In this document: positions 52,403-62,240 of the stretch, one piece after another
Layout of the letters: the number at the start of each line of letters is the position of its first letter
Numbering within the stretch: the stretch's first letter is position 1
NCBI RefSeq assembly: GCF_023571765.1
Contig: NZ_JAMJXC010000009.1
Location: 124,001 to 188,000, forward strand
DNA: 64,000 nucleotides
Source of the DNA: Xanthobacter aminoxidans
GTDB taxonomy: Bacteria; Pseudomonadota; Alphaproteobacteria; Rhizobiales; Xanthobacteraceae
Direction: 5' to 3'
Made by a program: the position numbers and the translations under genes
The notes under the pieces: model-generated
What the model was told of the DNA's origin: nothing
Database searches by the model: none
Seen by the model: only the letters and a program-made list of their open reading frames with translations

Positions 52403-53562
52403 GGCCGGTCTTCGTCGCCGGCATCGGCTCCTCGGCCTTCGGCCGTCACCCGGAAACGTCTATCGAGGCCCTCGCCATCCGCGCGGCGGACGCGGCGATC
52501 CGCGAATCCGGGCTCGATCGTGGTGACGTCGGAGCCCTCTATCTCGGCAATTTCGTCGCGGGGCCGCTGCTCGGGCAGGAGGTGCTGGCGGGGCTGGTGG
52601 CGGACGGGCTCGGCCTGCCGCAGATTCCTTGCACCAAGGTGGAGGGCGCATGCGCCTCCGGCGGCATCGCCTTCCGCCACGCCTATCTCGCGGTGGCGAC
52701 CGGCATGTGCGACATGGCGCTCGCCGTGGGCGCGGAGAAGATGACCCATGCCGACACGGCGGCCGTCACCTCGGCACTCAACTGCGCCATGGATTTCCGC
52801 AGTGACGGGGTGAGCGGGCTTACCTTCCCCGGACTGTTCGGCCTTGCCTGGCGCCTCTATGAGCAGCGTTACGGCGCGACGCGGGACGACATCTCCGCCG
52901 TCGTGCGCAAGAACAAGGGCAACGGCCTGCGGAACCCGCTCGCCCAGATGGGCGCGGAGCTCTCCGTCGAGGAGATCGGCAACGCCCGCCTCATCTGCGA
53001 TCCGTTGCGACTTTACGATTGCTGCCCGGCCAGCGACGGCGCGGCTGCCGTGCTCCTCGTCGCCGGCGATCGCCTGCGCGACGTGATCCCACAGCCGGTG
53101 CAAGTGCTGGCCTCGGCGCAGGCGCGTGGCAGCGCGCGCATCGCCGGCCATCCGGACCTCTGCACCTTCGAGGCGACGGTGGCCGCAGCCCAAGGAGCCT
53201 ATGCGCAGGCGGGCATCACCGCCGACGAGGTGAGCTGCGTGGAGCTGCACGATTGCTTCTCCATCGCGGAGATCATCGATGCCGAGGATCTCGGCCTGAT
53301 GCCGCGTGGTGCGGGGGCCGCCTATGCCGCCGAGGGTCGCACCGCCGTCGACGGCGACCGGCCCATCAACGCCAGTGGCGGGCTGCTGGCCAAGGGCCAT
53401 CCGGTGGGCGCGACCGGCCTCGGCCAGATCTATGAGAGCGTGCTCCAGCTGCGCGGCGCGCACCCCAACCAGGTGAAGGGGGCGAAGGTGGCCCTCACCC
53501 ACAATCTCGGCGGCACGGGCGTCGCCTGCACGGTCAATATCCTGCGCGCGACCGACGCCTGA
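52399..53562 (+). CDS. Thiolase (acetyl-CoA acetyltransferase-like)
   Basis: A 387-residue thiolase with the catalytic Cys in VEGACASGGIAF, ELHDCFSIAE and the His in GGLLAKGHPVGATGLGQ. It cleaves a 3-ketoacyl-CoA. It is a close relative of 41968-43107, and both belong to the SCP-x-like branch with a DUF35 partner, which here lies downstream at 54433-54798. Four-base overlap with the ligase gene. Confidence 0.94.
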   Translation: MRPVFVAGIGSSAFGRHPETSIEALAIRAADAAIRESGLDRGDVGALYLGNFVAGPLLGQEVLAGLVADGLGLPQIPCTKVEGACASGGIAFRHAYLAVATGMCDMALAVGAEKMTHADTAAVTSALNCAMDFRSDGVSGLTFPGLFGLAWRLYEQRYGATRDDISAVVRKNKGNGLRNPLAQMGAELSVEEIGNARLICDPLRLYDCCPASDGAAAVLLVAGDRLRDVIPQPVQVLASAQARGSARIAGHPDLCTFEATVAAAQGAYAQAGITADEVSCVELHDCFSIAEIIDAEDLGLMPRGAGAAYAAEGRTAVDGDRPINASGGLLAKGHPVGATGLGQIYESVLQLRGAHPNQVKGAKVALTHNLGGTGVACTVNILRATDA

Positions 53563-53594
53563 GCGCGTCCCCCGCAACAGCATCGGAACATCCC

Positions 53595-54389
<795 letters not shown>

Positions 54390-54432
54390 GTTCTTCACCA
54401 TCGATCACAGCCATTTGGATCACAACCCGCCC

Positions 54433-54798
54433 ATGTCCTCCGTCCTCTCCGCCTCGCCTGTCATCGAGATCCTGCGGTGTGCCGACTGCGGCCAGCTCGA
54501 TCCGGGCCCGCGCGAGCTTTGCGCCTCCTGCTACAGCCCCAGGATGGAACCGGTGACGGTCGATGGCGACGGTGTCCTCGTCTCCTGGACGCTGGTGCGC
54601 CGTCCGCCGACCCGCTTCCAGGCGGACGGGCCCTATGCGGTGGCGGTGGTGGACCTCGACTGCGGTGTGCGCCTGACCGGGCGCCTTGCGAGCGTGCCGT
54701 TCGAGGAGGCCGAAGCGCCGCCGCTCGGTGCCCGCATGCGCGTCTGCGGCGGAAGCGCTGGCATTGCGCTGTTCGCGCCGGCCGACGCCGGCCGCTGA
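54433..54798 (+). CDS. DUF35 zinc-ribbon/OB-fold protein
   Basis: A 121-residue DUF35 protein with a complete zinc ribbon: CADCGQ...CASC at residues about 17-35, then the OB fold (GDGVLVSWTLVRRPPTRFQ, YAVAVVDLDCGVRLTGRLA). It is the intact member among the three DUF35 proteins in the window and likely partners the thiolase at 52399-53562. The ATG at 54433 is 44 bases after the crotonase stop. Confidence 0.9.
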   Translation: MSSVLSASPVIEILRCADCGQLDPGPRELCASCYSPRMEPVTVDGDGVLVSWTLVRRPPTRFQADGPYAVAVVDLDCGVRLTGRLASVPFEEAEAPPLGARMRVCGGSAGIALFAPADAGR

Positions 54799-54914
54799 GT
54801 TTTCGCACGACGAGGCCGGCGCAAGACCGGCCGGAGAAAGCCTCCGGGAGAACGCATGCACACGAGACCGCCCGAACCGCATCCGTCCTTTCCGCCCTGC
54901 CGGGGAGGGGCGTC

Positions 54915-55811
54915 ATGACCCTCCTCAACTTTTTCCAGCTCCTCGTCAGCGGCATCGCGATGGGCGCCATCTACACGCTCACCGCCAAGGGCCTGTTCAT
55001 CACCCATCTTGCCACCCACCGGCTGAATTTCGGCCAGGGTGATTTCCTCATGGTGGGCGCTTTCGCCTCCATCGGCATGCTCACCGCGGGCGTTCCGGCG
55101 CCCCTCGCGGTGCTCGGCGTGCTCGTCATCATGGGCGTGCTTGGCTATCTGCTGGAGCGCTTCGCCATCCGCCCCCTGGACCGGCTCGGCGACCGCGCCG
55201 GAGCCTATTCCTGGGTGCTGACCACCGCGGGATCGGCGCTGATCCTCCAGAACATCGTCGAACTCGGTTTCGGCAAGTCCGCGCAATATGCGCCGCCCCT
55301 GTTCTCCAAGACCCGCGACAACGTCATCAACATCTTCGGCGTCGGAATCTTTTTCGAGGAGGCGGCGATCATCATCACCGCCTTCGTCGTCGTGGGCGCC
55401 TTCTACTGGTTCCTGTTCGGCTCGCGCTGGGGCAAGGCCGTCTATGCCGTGGCCTTCAATCCGGAGGCGGCTTCCCTCTTCGGCATCGACGTGCGCGGCG
55501 TGGTGGTGCTGGTGTTCGTGCTCGCCGCGCTGATGGCCGGCATCTCCGGCGTGCTGGTCGGGCCGCTGGTGTCGGTGCATCCGCACATGGGGCTGATCTT
55601 CACCATCAAGGCATTGGCGGTCGCGGCGGTGGGTGGCTTCACCAATCCCGTCGGGATCCTGGTCGGTGGCCTGCTGTTCGGGGGCGCGGAGGCATTTTCC
55701 AACTATTGGGACAGCGCCTTCGGCGACCTCTACCCGCTGCTCTTCGTCATGGCCCTCCTCGCTGTGCGCCCGTCCGGGCTGTTCGGCGAGCGACGTGCCG
55801 ACGTGCGTTGA
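54915..55811 (+). CDS. livH: Branched-chain amino acid/aromatic acid ABC transporter permease LivH
   Basis: A 298-residue integral membrane protein with about eight hydrophobic helices (FFQLLVSGIAMGAIYTLTAK, FVVVGAFYWFLF, GVVVLVFVLAALMAGISG). The HRLNFGQGDFLMVGAF stretch is typical of LivH permeases. It forms the inner-membrane channel with the LivM part of the next protein. GGGGAGGGG precedes the ATG at 54915. With LivM/G, LivF and a binding protein it imports an acid or amino acid. Confidence 0.93.
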   Translation: MTLLNFFQLLVSGIAMGAIYTLTAKGLFITHLATHRLNFGQGDFLMVGAFASIGMLTAGVPAPLAVLGVLVIMGVLGYLLERFAIRPLDRLGDRAGAYSWVLTTAGSALILQNIVELGFGKSAQYAPPLFSKTRDNVINIFGVGIFFEEAAIIITAFVVVGAFYWFLFGSRWGKAVYAVAFNPEAASLFGIDVRGVVVLVFVLAALMAGISGVLVGPLVSVHPHMGLIFTIKALAVAAVGGFTNPVGILVGGLLFGGAEAFSNYWDSAFGDLYPLLFVMALLAVRPSGLFGERRADVR

Positions 55812-55821
55812 GGAGGCCCAG

Positions 55822-57588
55822 ATGCCAAGCCTTATGCCACGCATTCCCCGCCTTGCCGTCTATGGCCTCGCCGCCGCCGCCATCGCGATATTCCCGCTGG
55901 TCGCTCCGAACCCCTTCTTCGTCCATGTGGGGCAGACCTTCGCCTACACCGCCATCGCGGTGATCGGCCTCAACATCCTGCTGGGGCTCTCCGGGCAGAT
56001 GTCGCTCGGTCACGGCGGCTTCTATGCTGTGGGTGCCTACGTCTCCGCCATCCTTGCCACCACCTATGGCTGGCCGCTCACGGTCTCCATGGCGATGGCG
56101 CTCGCCGCCTGCCTTGTCGTCGGGCTGATGGTGGGGGCGGTGGCGCTCCGCACGCGGGGGCTCTACCTCGCCATGGCGACGCTCGCCTTCGGTTTCATCG
56201 TCGAGATCGTGGCCCAGCGCTGGGTGAGCGTGACCGGTGGGACCATGGGCCTTATGGGCGTGCCGCAGGTCGACTTCGGCAATTTCCGCATGGGGCCAAC
56301 CTATTTCTTCTGGTTCGCCGCCGGCCTGCTGCTGCTGGTGCAGATCGCCAGCGACTATGTGTTCGGCTCCTCCATCGGCCGCCGTCTCAATGCGGTGAAG
56401 GAAAGCGTATCCTTCGCCGCGACGGTCGGGCTCAACGTGCCGCTCTGGCGCATCGGCGTGTTCGCAGCCAGTGCTGCGCTGGCGGGACTGGCGGGCGTGC
56501 TGTTTGCACACCAGAGCGGGTTCGTCTCCTCCGATGCCTTTAACATCCGCCTCACGATCTCGCTGCTGATCGCCACCGTCATCGGCGGGCTGGGGCGTTC
56601 GGCCGGGCCGCTGCTCGGCACCGCGATCCTGATCGGCATCGCTGAGGCCATCGCCGCGGTGCACGACATCGGCCTCATGCTCTATGGCGGCATCCTGCTG
56701 GTGGTACTGCTCCTCTTCCCCGAAGGCGCCATCGGCCTGTTCGGCAGGCGGCGGGCGAAGAGCGGCGTCGCGGCGGATGCCGTTTCGGCCTTCCTTCCGG
56801 CCCTTGCCGCACGCGGCCGGGCCGCCGGGCGGCTCGACGTGGAGGGCGTGACCAAGAGCTATGCGGGCGTCGTGGCGCTGCGCGACGCAACGCTCTCGGT
56901 CGAGCCCGGCACGGTCCATGCGCTGATCGGCCCGAATGGGGCCGGCAAGTCCACCTTCATCAACGTGGTGGCGGGCCTCTATGCCCCCACGGCCGGCCGC
57001 ATCCTGATCGGCGGCTCGGACGTGACCCAACTGCCGGCGCATCGCCGCGCGCGCCTCGGGCTGGTGCGCACCTTCCAGAACCTTCAGCTCATCCAGGGCG
57101 TGAGCGTGCTGGAGAACGTGATGCTGGGGATGGAGCGCCGCCGCGGCCTCCTTGCCGACGTGCTCGATTTTCTCGGTGGCAAGGGCCATGAGGCCCGCGA
57201 GCGGGCGGAGGCTGCCTCCATCCTCGCCTTCCTCGGCATCGGCACCCTTGCGGACATGAAGCCCAAGGACCTGTCCTATGGGCACCGCAAGCTGGTGGAA
57301 CTGGCCCGCGCCATCGCCCAGAAGCCCGCCATTCTGCTGCTGGACGAGCCGGTGGCGGGCGTGAACCCGCAGGAGGCGCGGGAGGTCGCGCGCATCGTCG
57401 GAAAGCTCCGGGACGCCGGCATCAGCGTGCTGCTGGTGGAGCACAACATGGAGTTCGTGATGGGCCTTGCCGATCGCGTCACCGTGCTTGATTTCGGCAA
57501 CCGGATCGCCTGCGGCACGCCGGCTGAGGTGCAGAAGGACCCCAACGTCATTCGCGCCTATCTCGGCGCCGTGGAGGATGCGGCATGA
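55822..57588 (+). CDS. LivM-LivG fusion: ABC transporter permease plus ATPase
   Basis: A 588-residue fusion. Residues 1 to about 310 are a LivM permease with many helices (IAVIGLNILLGLSGQMSLGH, TISLLIATVIGGLGRSAGPL). From about 340 on is a LivG ATPase: Walker A GPNGAGKST, Q-loop LGLVRTFQNLQLIQG, a divergent ABC signature LSYGHRKLVELARA and Walker B ILLLDEPVAGVNP. Such LivMG fusions occur in hydrophobic-amino-acid-type transporters. GGAGG precedes the ATG at 55822, and livF overlaps its end by four bases. Confidence 0.94.
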   Translation: MPSLMPRIPRLAVYGLAAAAIAIFPLVAPNPFFVHVGQTFAYTAIAVIGLNILLGLSGQMSLGHGGFYAVGAYVSAILATTYGWPLTVSMAMALAACLVVGLMVGAVALRTRGLYLAMATLAFGFIVEIVAQRWVSVTGGTMGLMGVPQVDFGNFRMGPTYFFWFAAGLLLLVQIASDYVFGSSIGRRLNAVKESVSFAATVGLNVPLWRIGVFAASAALAGLAGVLFAHQSGFVSSDAFNIRLTISLLIATVIGGLGRSAGPLLGTAILIGIAEAIAAVHDIGLMLYGGILLVVLLLFPEGAIGLFGRRRAKSGVAADAVSAFLPALAARGRAAGRLDVEGVTKSYAGVVALRDATLSVEPGTVHALIGPNGAGKSTFINVVAGLYAPTAGRILIGGSDVTQLPAHRRARLGLVRTFQNLQLIQGVSVLENVMLGMERRRGLLADVLDFLGGKGHEARERAEAASILAFLGIGTLADMKPKDLSYGHRKLVELARAIAQKPAILLLDEPVAGVNPQEAREVARIVGKLRDAGISVLLVEHNMEFVMGLADRVTVLDFGNRIACGTPAEVQKDPNVIRAYLGAVEDAA

Positions 57589-58292
57589 TCGAGGTCGATC
57601 ACATCGATGTCGCCATCGGTCCGGTCGGGATCCTGCATGATGTCTCCCTGCGGCTGACGCAGGGGCGGCTGGTGACGGTGATCGGAGCCAACGGCGCGGG
57701 CAAGACCACGCTGTTGCGCACGCTCTCCAACATTGTCACCCCGCGCTCAGGGGCGATCCGCTTCGGCGGCAAGCCGACCGCCGGCATCAAGCCTCACCTT
57801 CTGGCGCGCGCGGGACTGGTGCATGTGCCTCAGGGGCGGCAGATCGTTCCCGGCCTGACGGTGCGCGACAATCTGGTGATCGGCGCCGACCGCGTGGCCG
57901 GTCTCGACGCCGACACCATTGCGCAGGGGCTGGAGCGGGAGTTCGCGCGCTTCCCCGTGCTGAAGGAGCGCCAGCACATCCTCGGCGGCAACCTCTCCGG
58001 CGGCGAGCAGCAGATGCTCGCGGTGAGCCGGGCGCTGATGATGCGGCCGAAGGTGCTGCTGCTGGACGAGCCGTCCCTCGGGCTCGCGCCGCAGGTGGTG
58101 ACGACCATCCTCAAGGCGCTGCGGAGCCTTGCCGACGATGGTCTCGCCGTGCTGCTGGTGGAACAGCTCGCCCTGCTCGCGCTCGATACGGCAGACGAGG
58201 CCCATGTGCTGCAGCGCGGGCGCGTCGCCCTCAGCGGACCGGCCCACGACCTGCGCCGCGACCGGGCCGTGATCGAGAGTTATCTGGGATAG
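57585..58292 (+). CDS. livF: ABC transporter ATPase LivF
   Basis: A 235-residue ABC ATPase with Walker A GANGAGKTT, signature LSGGEQQMLAVSRAL, Walker B VLLLDEPSLGLAP and the LivF-type HVPQGRQIVPGLTVRDNL segment. It pairs with the LivG half of the fusion to energise transport. It overlaps the livM-livG stop by four bases and ends the 50846-58292 operon. Confidence 0.95.
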   Translation: MIEVDHIDVAIGPVGILHDVSLRLTQGRLVTVIGANGAGKTTLLRTLSNIVTPRSGAIRFGGKPTAGIKPHLLARAGLVHVPQGRQIVPGLTVRDNLVIGADRVAGLDADTIAQGLEREFARFPVLKERQHILGGNLSGGEQQMLAVSRALMMRPKVLLLDEPSLGLAPQVVTTILKALRSLADDGLAVLLVEQLALLALDTADEAHVLQRGRVALSGPAHDLRRDRAVIESYLG

Positions 58293-58362
58293 CTCCCGGT
58301 CGCCGCCTTTGCCGGTCACAGGACGCCGCCGCCGCGTCTCCGCCCTCGCCTGAGGGGAGCTT

Positions 58363-59196
58363 TCACGCGGACCGGGGCGCCTGGCTGTCGATGCGCATGA
58401 AGAATTGGGTGCGCGGGACGAAGATGCGCTGGAACGAGCCGTAATGCGCCGGGCTCGCCGAGCTGAAGATTTCCACCACCATGCCGATGGTCTTAGCTTC
58501 CACTCCGATCTTGGAGCAGATGTCGCGCGGCAGCGGCTCGATGCGGATGTCATACGTCATGCGCTGGACCGTCAGGTTCAGCTCACGGCGCAGATTGACG
58601 CCTTCCAGTGCCGTCCGCTTGTCCTTGCGCACCTGGTCATAAACCCGCGCATCAATGATGAACTGGCTGTAAACGAGGAATTCGTGGCCGATGTCGACGA
58701 TGCGGTCGATCTCGACCACCTCGTCTTCCACCCACTGCATGTGCATGTTCCAGGACCCGCGGCTCCTGTGCCGGTGAATACGGTCCACCTGGGGGAAGAC
58801 GGGAAAGAAGTTCTCGCGCCGCTCATCGCTGAACAGGAAGTGCCAGACCGTATCCACCTGGCGCGGCTCGCGATTGACGAAGCTGCCGGCCCGCCCCTGC
58901 TTGCGATCCACCGCCCCGTCCTGCACCAGTTCGCGATAGGCCTTCTGCACCGTCCCGAGACTGAGCCCGGTGGCGAGCGCCAGATCCTTCTCCGGCGGCA
59001 GGCGGTCGCCAAGGCTCCAGTATCCCTCGCGAATTCCCGCCAGCACCGCGTCCCGCAGCTGGAGGTATTTGGGGGACTGGCCGGGGTCCTTCGGCGCAAA
59101 GCGGCGCCAGAAGTCGTGGCCCGCCTGGGACGCCGGAGCCTTGGTCACGGCATCTGCCTTGTCGTGCGTCGCACGCGGAACCCGAGGCTTTGTCAT
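58363..59196 (-). CDS. GntR-family regulator (HutC/UTRA type)
   Basis: A 277-residue regulator. The winged helix-turn-helix is at about residues 42-108 (YLQLRDAVLAGIREGYWSLG, DRLPPEKDLALATGLSLGTV, QKAYRELVQDGAVDRKQGR). The UTRA-like effector domain follows (TALEGVNLRRELNLTVQRM, YGSFQRIFVPRTQFF). It is encoded last in the NMT1-type transporter operon on the minus strand and likely controls it through the inverted repeats at 63137-63162. Confidence 0.91.
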   Translation of the reverse strand: MTKPRVPRATHDKADAVTKAPASQAGHDFWRRFAPKDPGQSPKYLQLRDAVLAGIREGYWSLGDRLPPEKDLALATGLSLGTVQKAYRELVQDGAVDRKQGRAGSFVNREPRQVDTVWHFLFSDERRENFFPVFPQVDRIHRHRSRGSWNMHMQWVEDEVVEIDRIVDIGHEFLVYSQFIIDARVYDQVRKDKRTALEGVNLRRELNLTVQRMTYDIRIEPLPRDICSKIGVEAKTIGMVVEIFSSASPAHYGSFQRIFVPRTQFFMRIDSQAPRSA

Positions 59197-59294
59197 GGGA
59201 GATTCCGAACGCAGGTGAGAGGGCGGTGGTACTGACATTCCCCGGAGGAGGCAAGGCGCCGGCACGTGGCGTGTCCGGTGCCCGCCACGAGGGG

Positions 59295-60311
59295 TCAATC
59301 GCCGGGCAGATCGTGGACGTTGCTGAAGAAAACGTCCTTCCAGGAGGTCGGCAGGTTCTTCAGCAGGCCGGTCTTGTGCATGTATTGCGCGAAGACCATC
59401 ACCTTCCGGGGCGTCGGCGAAAAGGTCATCATGTTGGGATCGTTCAGGATCGCCACGATCTCGGCCACCGACAGCTTCGAATTGTCGAACCGCTTGAACG
59501 CCTCCGCCGCCGCGGTTTTGTCGGCAGCGATGAGGCCCATCGCCTCGGTCAGCGCCGCATAGGTGGCGGCGTAGAGCTTGGGATTGGCCGCCCGCCACTT
59601 GTCATTGGCATAGGCGGTGATCAGCGTGTTGGCGCCGCCGGTGACATCATAGGAACTGAGGATGGTGCGCACGTTCGGATTGGCGAGCTCCATCTGGATG
59701 AAGGGCACAGTCGTCACATGCGTCCTGGCGACGGCACCGCCCGAGAGCAGCGCGGCGACGCCGTCGGGATGGGACATGGTGATGGCCAGCGTGTCGAACT
59801 TGTTGCGCTGGTCGAACCCGAAAGCTTGTGCGGTGGCCATCTCCAGGATCAGCGCATGCTGCGTGCCCTTGCCGGCGGCCATGGCGATCCGGTCGGTGGG
59901 CTTGAAGTCCTTGATGGACGTGATCGCGGGATCGATGGTGTTGAAATAGATCGGGGAATCGCAGATCGCCATCATCCCCTTCACGGGGGCGAACTTCACC
60001 GTCTTGTCCCACAGATTGAGCATCACCGACGTGCCGGCCATGGCGATGTCGGCATTGCCGGAGATCAGCGCATCGGTGATGGCCGGGCCGCTGGTCAGCT
60101 GCGAGTAGATGACCTTGGCATCGGGCAGGCCGAGGGCCGTCGCATGCTTTTCGATCAGCTTGTTTTCCGCCGCGACGATCATGGGCAAATAGCACAGGCC
60201 GAGACCGCTCACGACACGCACCTCGGCCGCCGCGGCGGGCCTCGCGAGGGGCGGGGTGATGGTGGCGGCAAGAGCGACGGCCAATGCGGCCAGCCGGGCA
60301 AAATGTTTCAT
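59295..60311 (-). CDS. ABC transporter substrate-binding protein (NMT1/TauA type)
   Basis: A 338-residue exported binding protein. The signal peptide covers about residues 1-28 (AALAVALAATITPPLARPAA), then EVRVVSGLGLCYLPMIVAAE and FKPTDRIAMAAGKGTQHALI, of the nitrate/sulfonate/taurine-type group. It works with the permease (61341-62240) and ATPase (62233-63051) of the same operon. The ligand is unknown; the embedded metallo-hydrolase gene may act on it. Confidence 0.93.
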   Translation of the reverse strand: MKHFARLAALAVALAATITPPLARPAAAAEVRVVSGLGLCYLPMIVAAENKLIEKHATALGLPDAKVIYSQLTSGPAITDALISGNADIAMAGTSVMLNLWDKTVKFAPVKGMMAICDSPIYFNTIDPAITSIKDFKPTDRIAMAAGKGTQHALILEMATAQAFGFDQRNKFDTLAITMSHPDGVAALLSGGAVARTHVTTVPFIQMELANPNVRTILSSYDVTGGANTLITAYANDKWRAANPKLYAATYAALTEAMGLIAADKTAAAEAFKRFDNSKLSVAEIVAILNDPNMMTFSPTPRKVMVFAQYMHKTGLLKNLPTSWKDVFFSNVHDLPGD

Positions 60312-60415
60312 CTGGATCCCCTCATTGTCTGGAAGGTTCCGCGCCAGTTCGGCGTCTCGTTTTGCGATCGATGAAACGCGACGCCCGCAGGCGCCGCGTT
60401 CCCATTTTCAATGCC

Positions 60416-61300
60416 TCAGAGCAGGCGGTCGTTCTGCGGTCCCTTGAGCGGGATTTCCATGAGATCCTCGCCGAAGAAGATGTTGCCGCCGTACACGCGA
60501 GAGATGTCGGCGACCACCCGCTCCCTGAGGCCGGGCCGGTCGAACTGCTCGGTGATGTGGGTGAGCACAAGGTTCTTCACCCGGGCATCGCGCGCCAGCT
60601 CGGCCAGCTCCATATGCCCCATGCAGCTGTGCGAGAAATCGGGGCTGTAATTGGTGCCGGAGAGGTAATGGCACATGTGCACCAGCACGTCGCAATCCCT
60701 TGCCAGCACGTGCATGCTCTCCGCCGGCCCGCTGTCGCCGGAATAGACGAAGACGCCTTCTGGCGTCGTCAGGCGGAAGCCGAGGGTCACGAGGAAGGGC
60801 TGGAAGTGGTTCACCTGATCCGTCTCCAGCGTCCAGCCATCGCCCTTGATGACGTCGCCGGGCGACAGCGTCGTGACCTCCGGGGCGGGGCGCGGCCGGG
60901 GCAGGGTGCCGCCGCGGGCCTTGAACAGATCGAGGCTCGAACCGTGCGACGTGCGCGCCACCAGATCCGCATTGTACACGCCATCGAGCCCGAACAGGCG
61001 CTCGGTGATATCGGCGATGGGCGCCGGCCCGAACACCTTCAGCTCGGGAATGCGGTCGGCGCCCTGGTCCCAGCGCGTCAGGAGCAGGCGGCCATAGTCG
61101 CCGCAATGGTCATAGTGCAGGTGGGAGAAGAAGAGGTGGGTCACCTTGGTCGCGGGGATACCCAGCTCCAGCAGGCGATGATGGGCGCCGAAGCCGTGGT
61201 CCATGACGATCACGTCGTTGCCGGTCTCGATCACATAGCCGGAGGACATGCGGCGCAGGGACGGCGTGGGCGTGCCTGTGCCGAGAAGGCGAATACGCAT
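60416..61300 (-). CDS. Metallo-beta-lactamase-fold hydrolase
   Basis: A 294-residue MBL-fold enzyme opening MRIRLLGTGTPTP, with the metal-binding motif SHLHYDHCGDYG near residue 80, VYSGDSGPAE, and the HITEQFD and distal His residues for the two-metal site. The fold and opening resemble RNase Z/arylsulfatase-type and ribonuclease-Z-like hydrolases. It sits between the permease and binding-protein genes of an ABC importer, so it probably hydrolyses the imported compound. Substrate unknown. Confidence 0.92.
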   Translation of the reverse strand: MRIRLLGTGTPTPSLRRMSSGYVIETGNDVIVMDHGFGAHHRLLELGIPATKVTHLFFSHLHYDHCGDYGRLLLTRWDQGADRIPELKVFGPAPIADITERLFGLDGVYNADLVARTSHGSSLDLFKARGGTLPRPRPAPEVTTLSPGDVIKGDGWTLETDQVNHFQPFLVTLGFRLTTPEGVFVYSGDSGPAESMHVLARDCDVLVHMCHYLSGTNYSPDFSHSCMGHMELAELARDARVKNLVLTHITEQFDRPGLRERVVADISRVYGGNIFFGEDLMEIPLKGPQNDRLL

Positions 61301-61340
61301 GGGACTGCTCTTTTCCTTGGGTTGTATGTGCAGGGTGAGG

Positions 61341-62240
61341 TCAGCCGCGGCTCATGCCCCAGCGGCGGATGGTGCGGGCCTCGATGGTGCGGAAGATCAG
61401 TCCTTCCACCAGCAGGCCGATGATGATGACGCAGGTGAGCCCGGCGAAGACCTGATCGGTCTCCAGCTGGTTGCGTTTCTCGAACAGGAACCAGCCGAGG
61501 CCACCGGAGCGCGAGGACACGCCGAACACCAGCTCCGCCGCGATCAGCGTGCGCCAGGCGAAGGCCCAGCCGATCTTCAATCCGGAGAGGATCGAGGGGA
61601 AAGCGGCCGGGATCAGGATCAGCGCCACGTAGCGCACGCCGCGCAGACCGTAGTTCTGGCCGGCCAGCCGCTGGGTTTCGGAGACGCCCAGAAAGCCCGT
61701 CAGCGTGTTGAGGGCCACCGCCCAAAGCACGGAATGCACGATGACGAAGACGAGGCTCGGAATACCAAGTCCGAACCACAGCAGCGCCAGCGGTAGGAGG
61801 GCGATGGCGGGCAGGGGATTGAACATGGCGGTCAGGGTCGCCAGAAGGTCGGCACCCAGCCGCGAGGAGACGGCGAAGGTGGTCAGCATGGCCGCAAGGG
61901 CGATGCCGATGGCATAGCCCGTCATGAGCACCTGGAGCGTGGCGCCGATGCGCTGGAGCAGGACGCCGTGGATGAGGCCATCCCACAAGGCGCGCAGGGT
62001 ATCCGTCAGCGTGGGGAACATCAGCGGGTTGGAGAGCCAGATGGCATAGACCTGCCAGGCCACCATCAGCGCCACGACGATGGCACCGCGCCTGACCCCC
62101 TCCATGTTGGCGAGGTGCTCCCAGAGCGAGAGCGGGCGCTCGATCTCGGCCGCATCGCTCACGGGGGGCGTGGTCCGCTCGAATTCCGGCCGGATCGGCG
62201 GAGACAGCCGGGCGACCGGCAAGGGGGTGATTTCAGCCAT
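61341..62240 (-). CDS. ABC transporter permease (SsuC/TauC type)
   Basis: A 299-residue membrane permease with a soluble N-terminal region of about 45 residues, longer than usual, followed by about six helices. The EAA-like loop is LAGQNYGLRGVRYVALILIP with AAFPSILSGLKIGWAFAW. It forms the channel of the NMT1/TauA-type importer. The ATPase gene overlaps its start by eight bases (62233-62240). Confidence 0.94.
   Translation of the reverse strand: MAEITPLPVARLSPPIRPEFERTTPPVSDAAEIERPLSLWEHLANMEGVRRGAIVVALMVAWQVYAIWLSNPLMFPTLTDTLRALWDGLIHGVLLQRIGATLQVLMTGYAIGIALAAMLTTFAVSSRLGADLLATLTAMFNPLPAIALLPLALLWFGLGIPSLVFVIVHSVLWAVALNTLTGFLGVSETQRLAGQNYGLRGVRYVALILIPAAFPSILSGLKIGWAFAWRTLIAAELVFGVSSRSGGLGWFLFEKRNQLETDQVFAGLTCVIIIGLLVEGLIFRTIEARTIRRWGMSRG

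Noticed and set aside
55747-57444. 565-codon open frame on the minus strand
   Set aside because: Antisense to the LivM-LivG fusion; low-complexity His/Gln/Gly-rich product without motifs.
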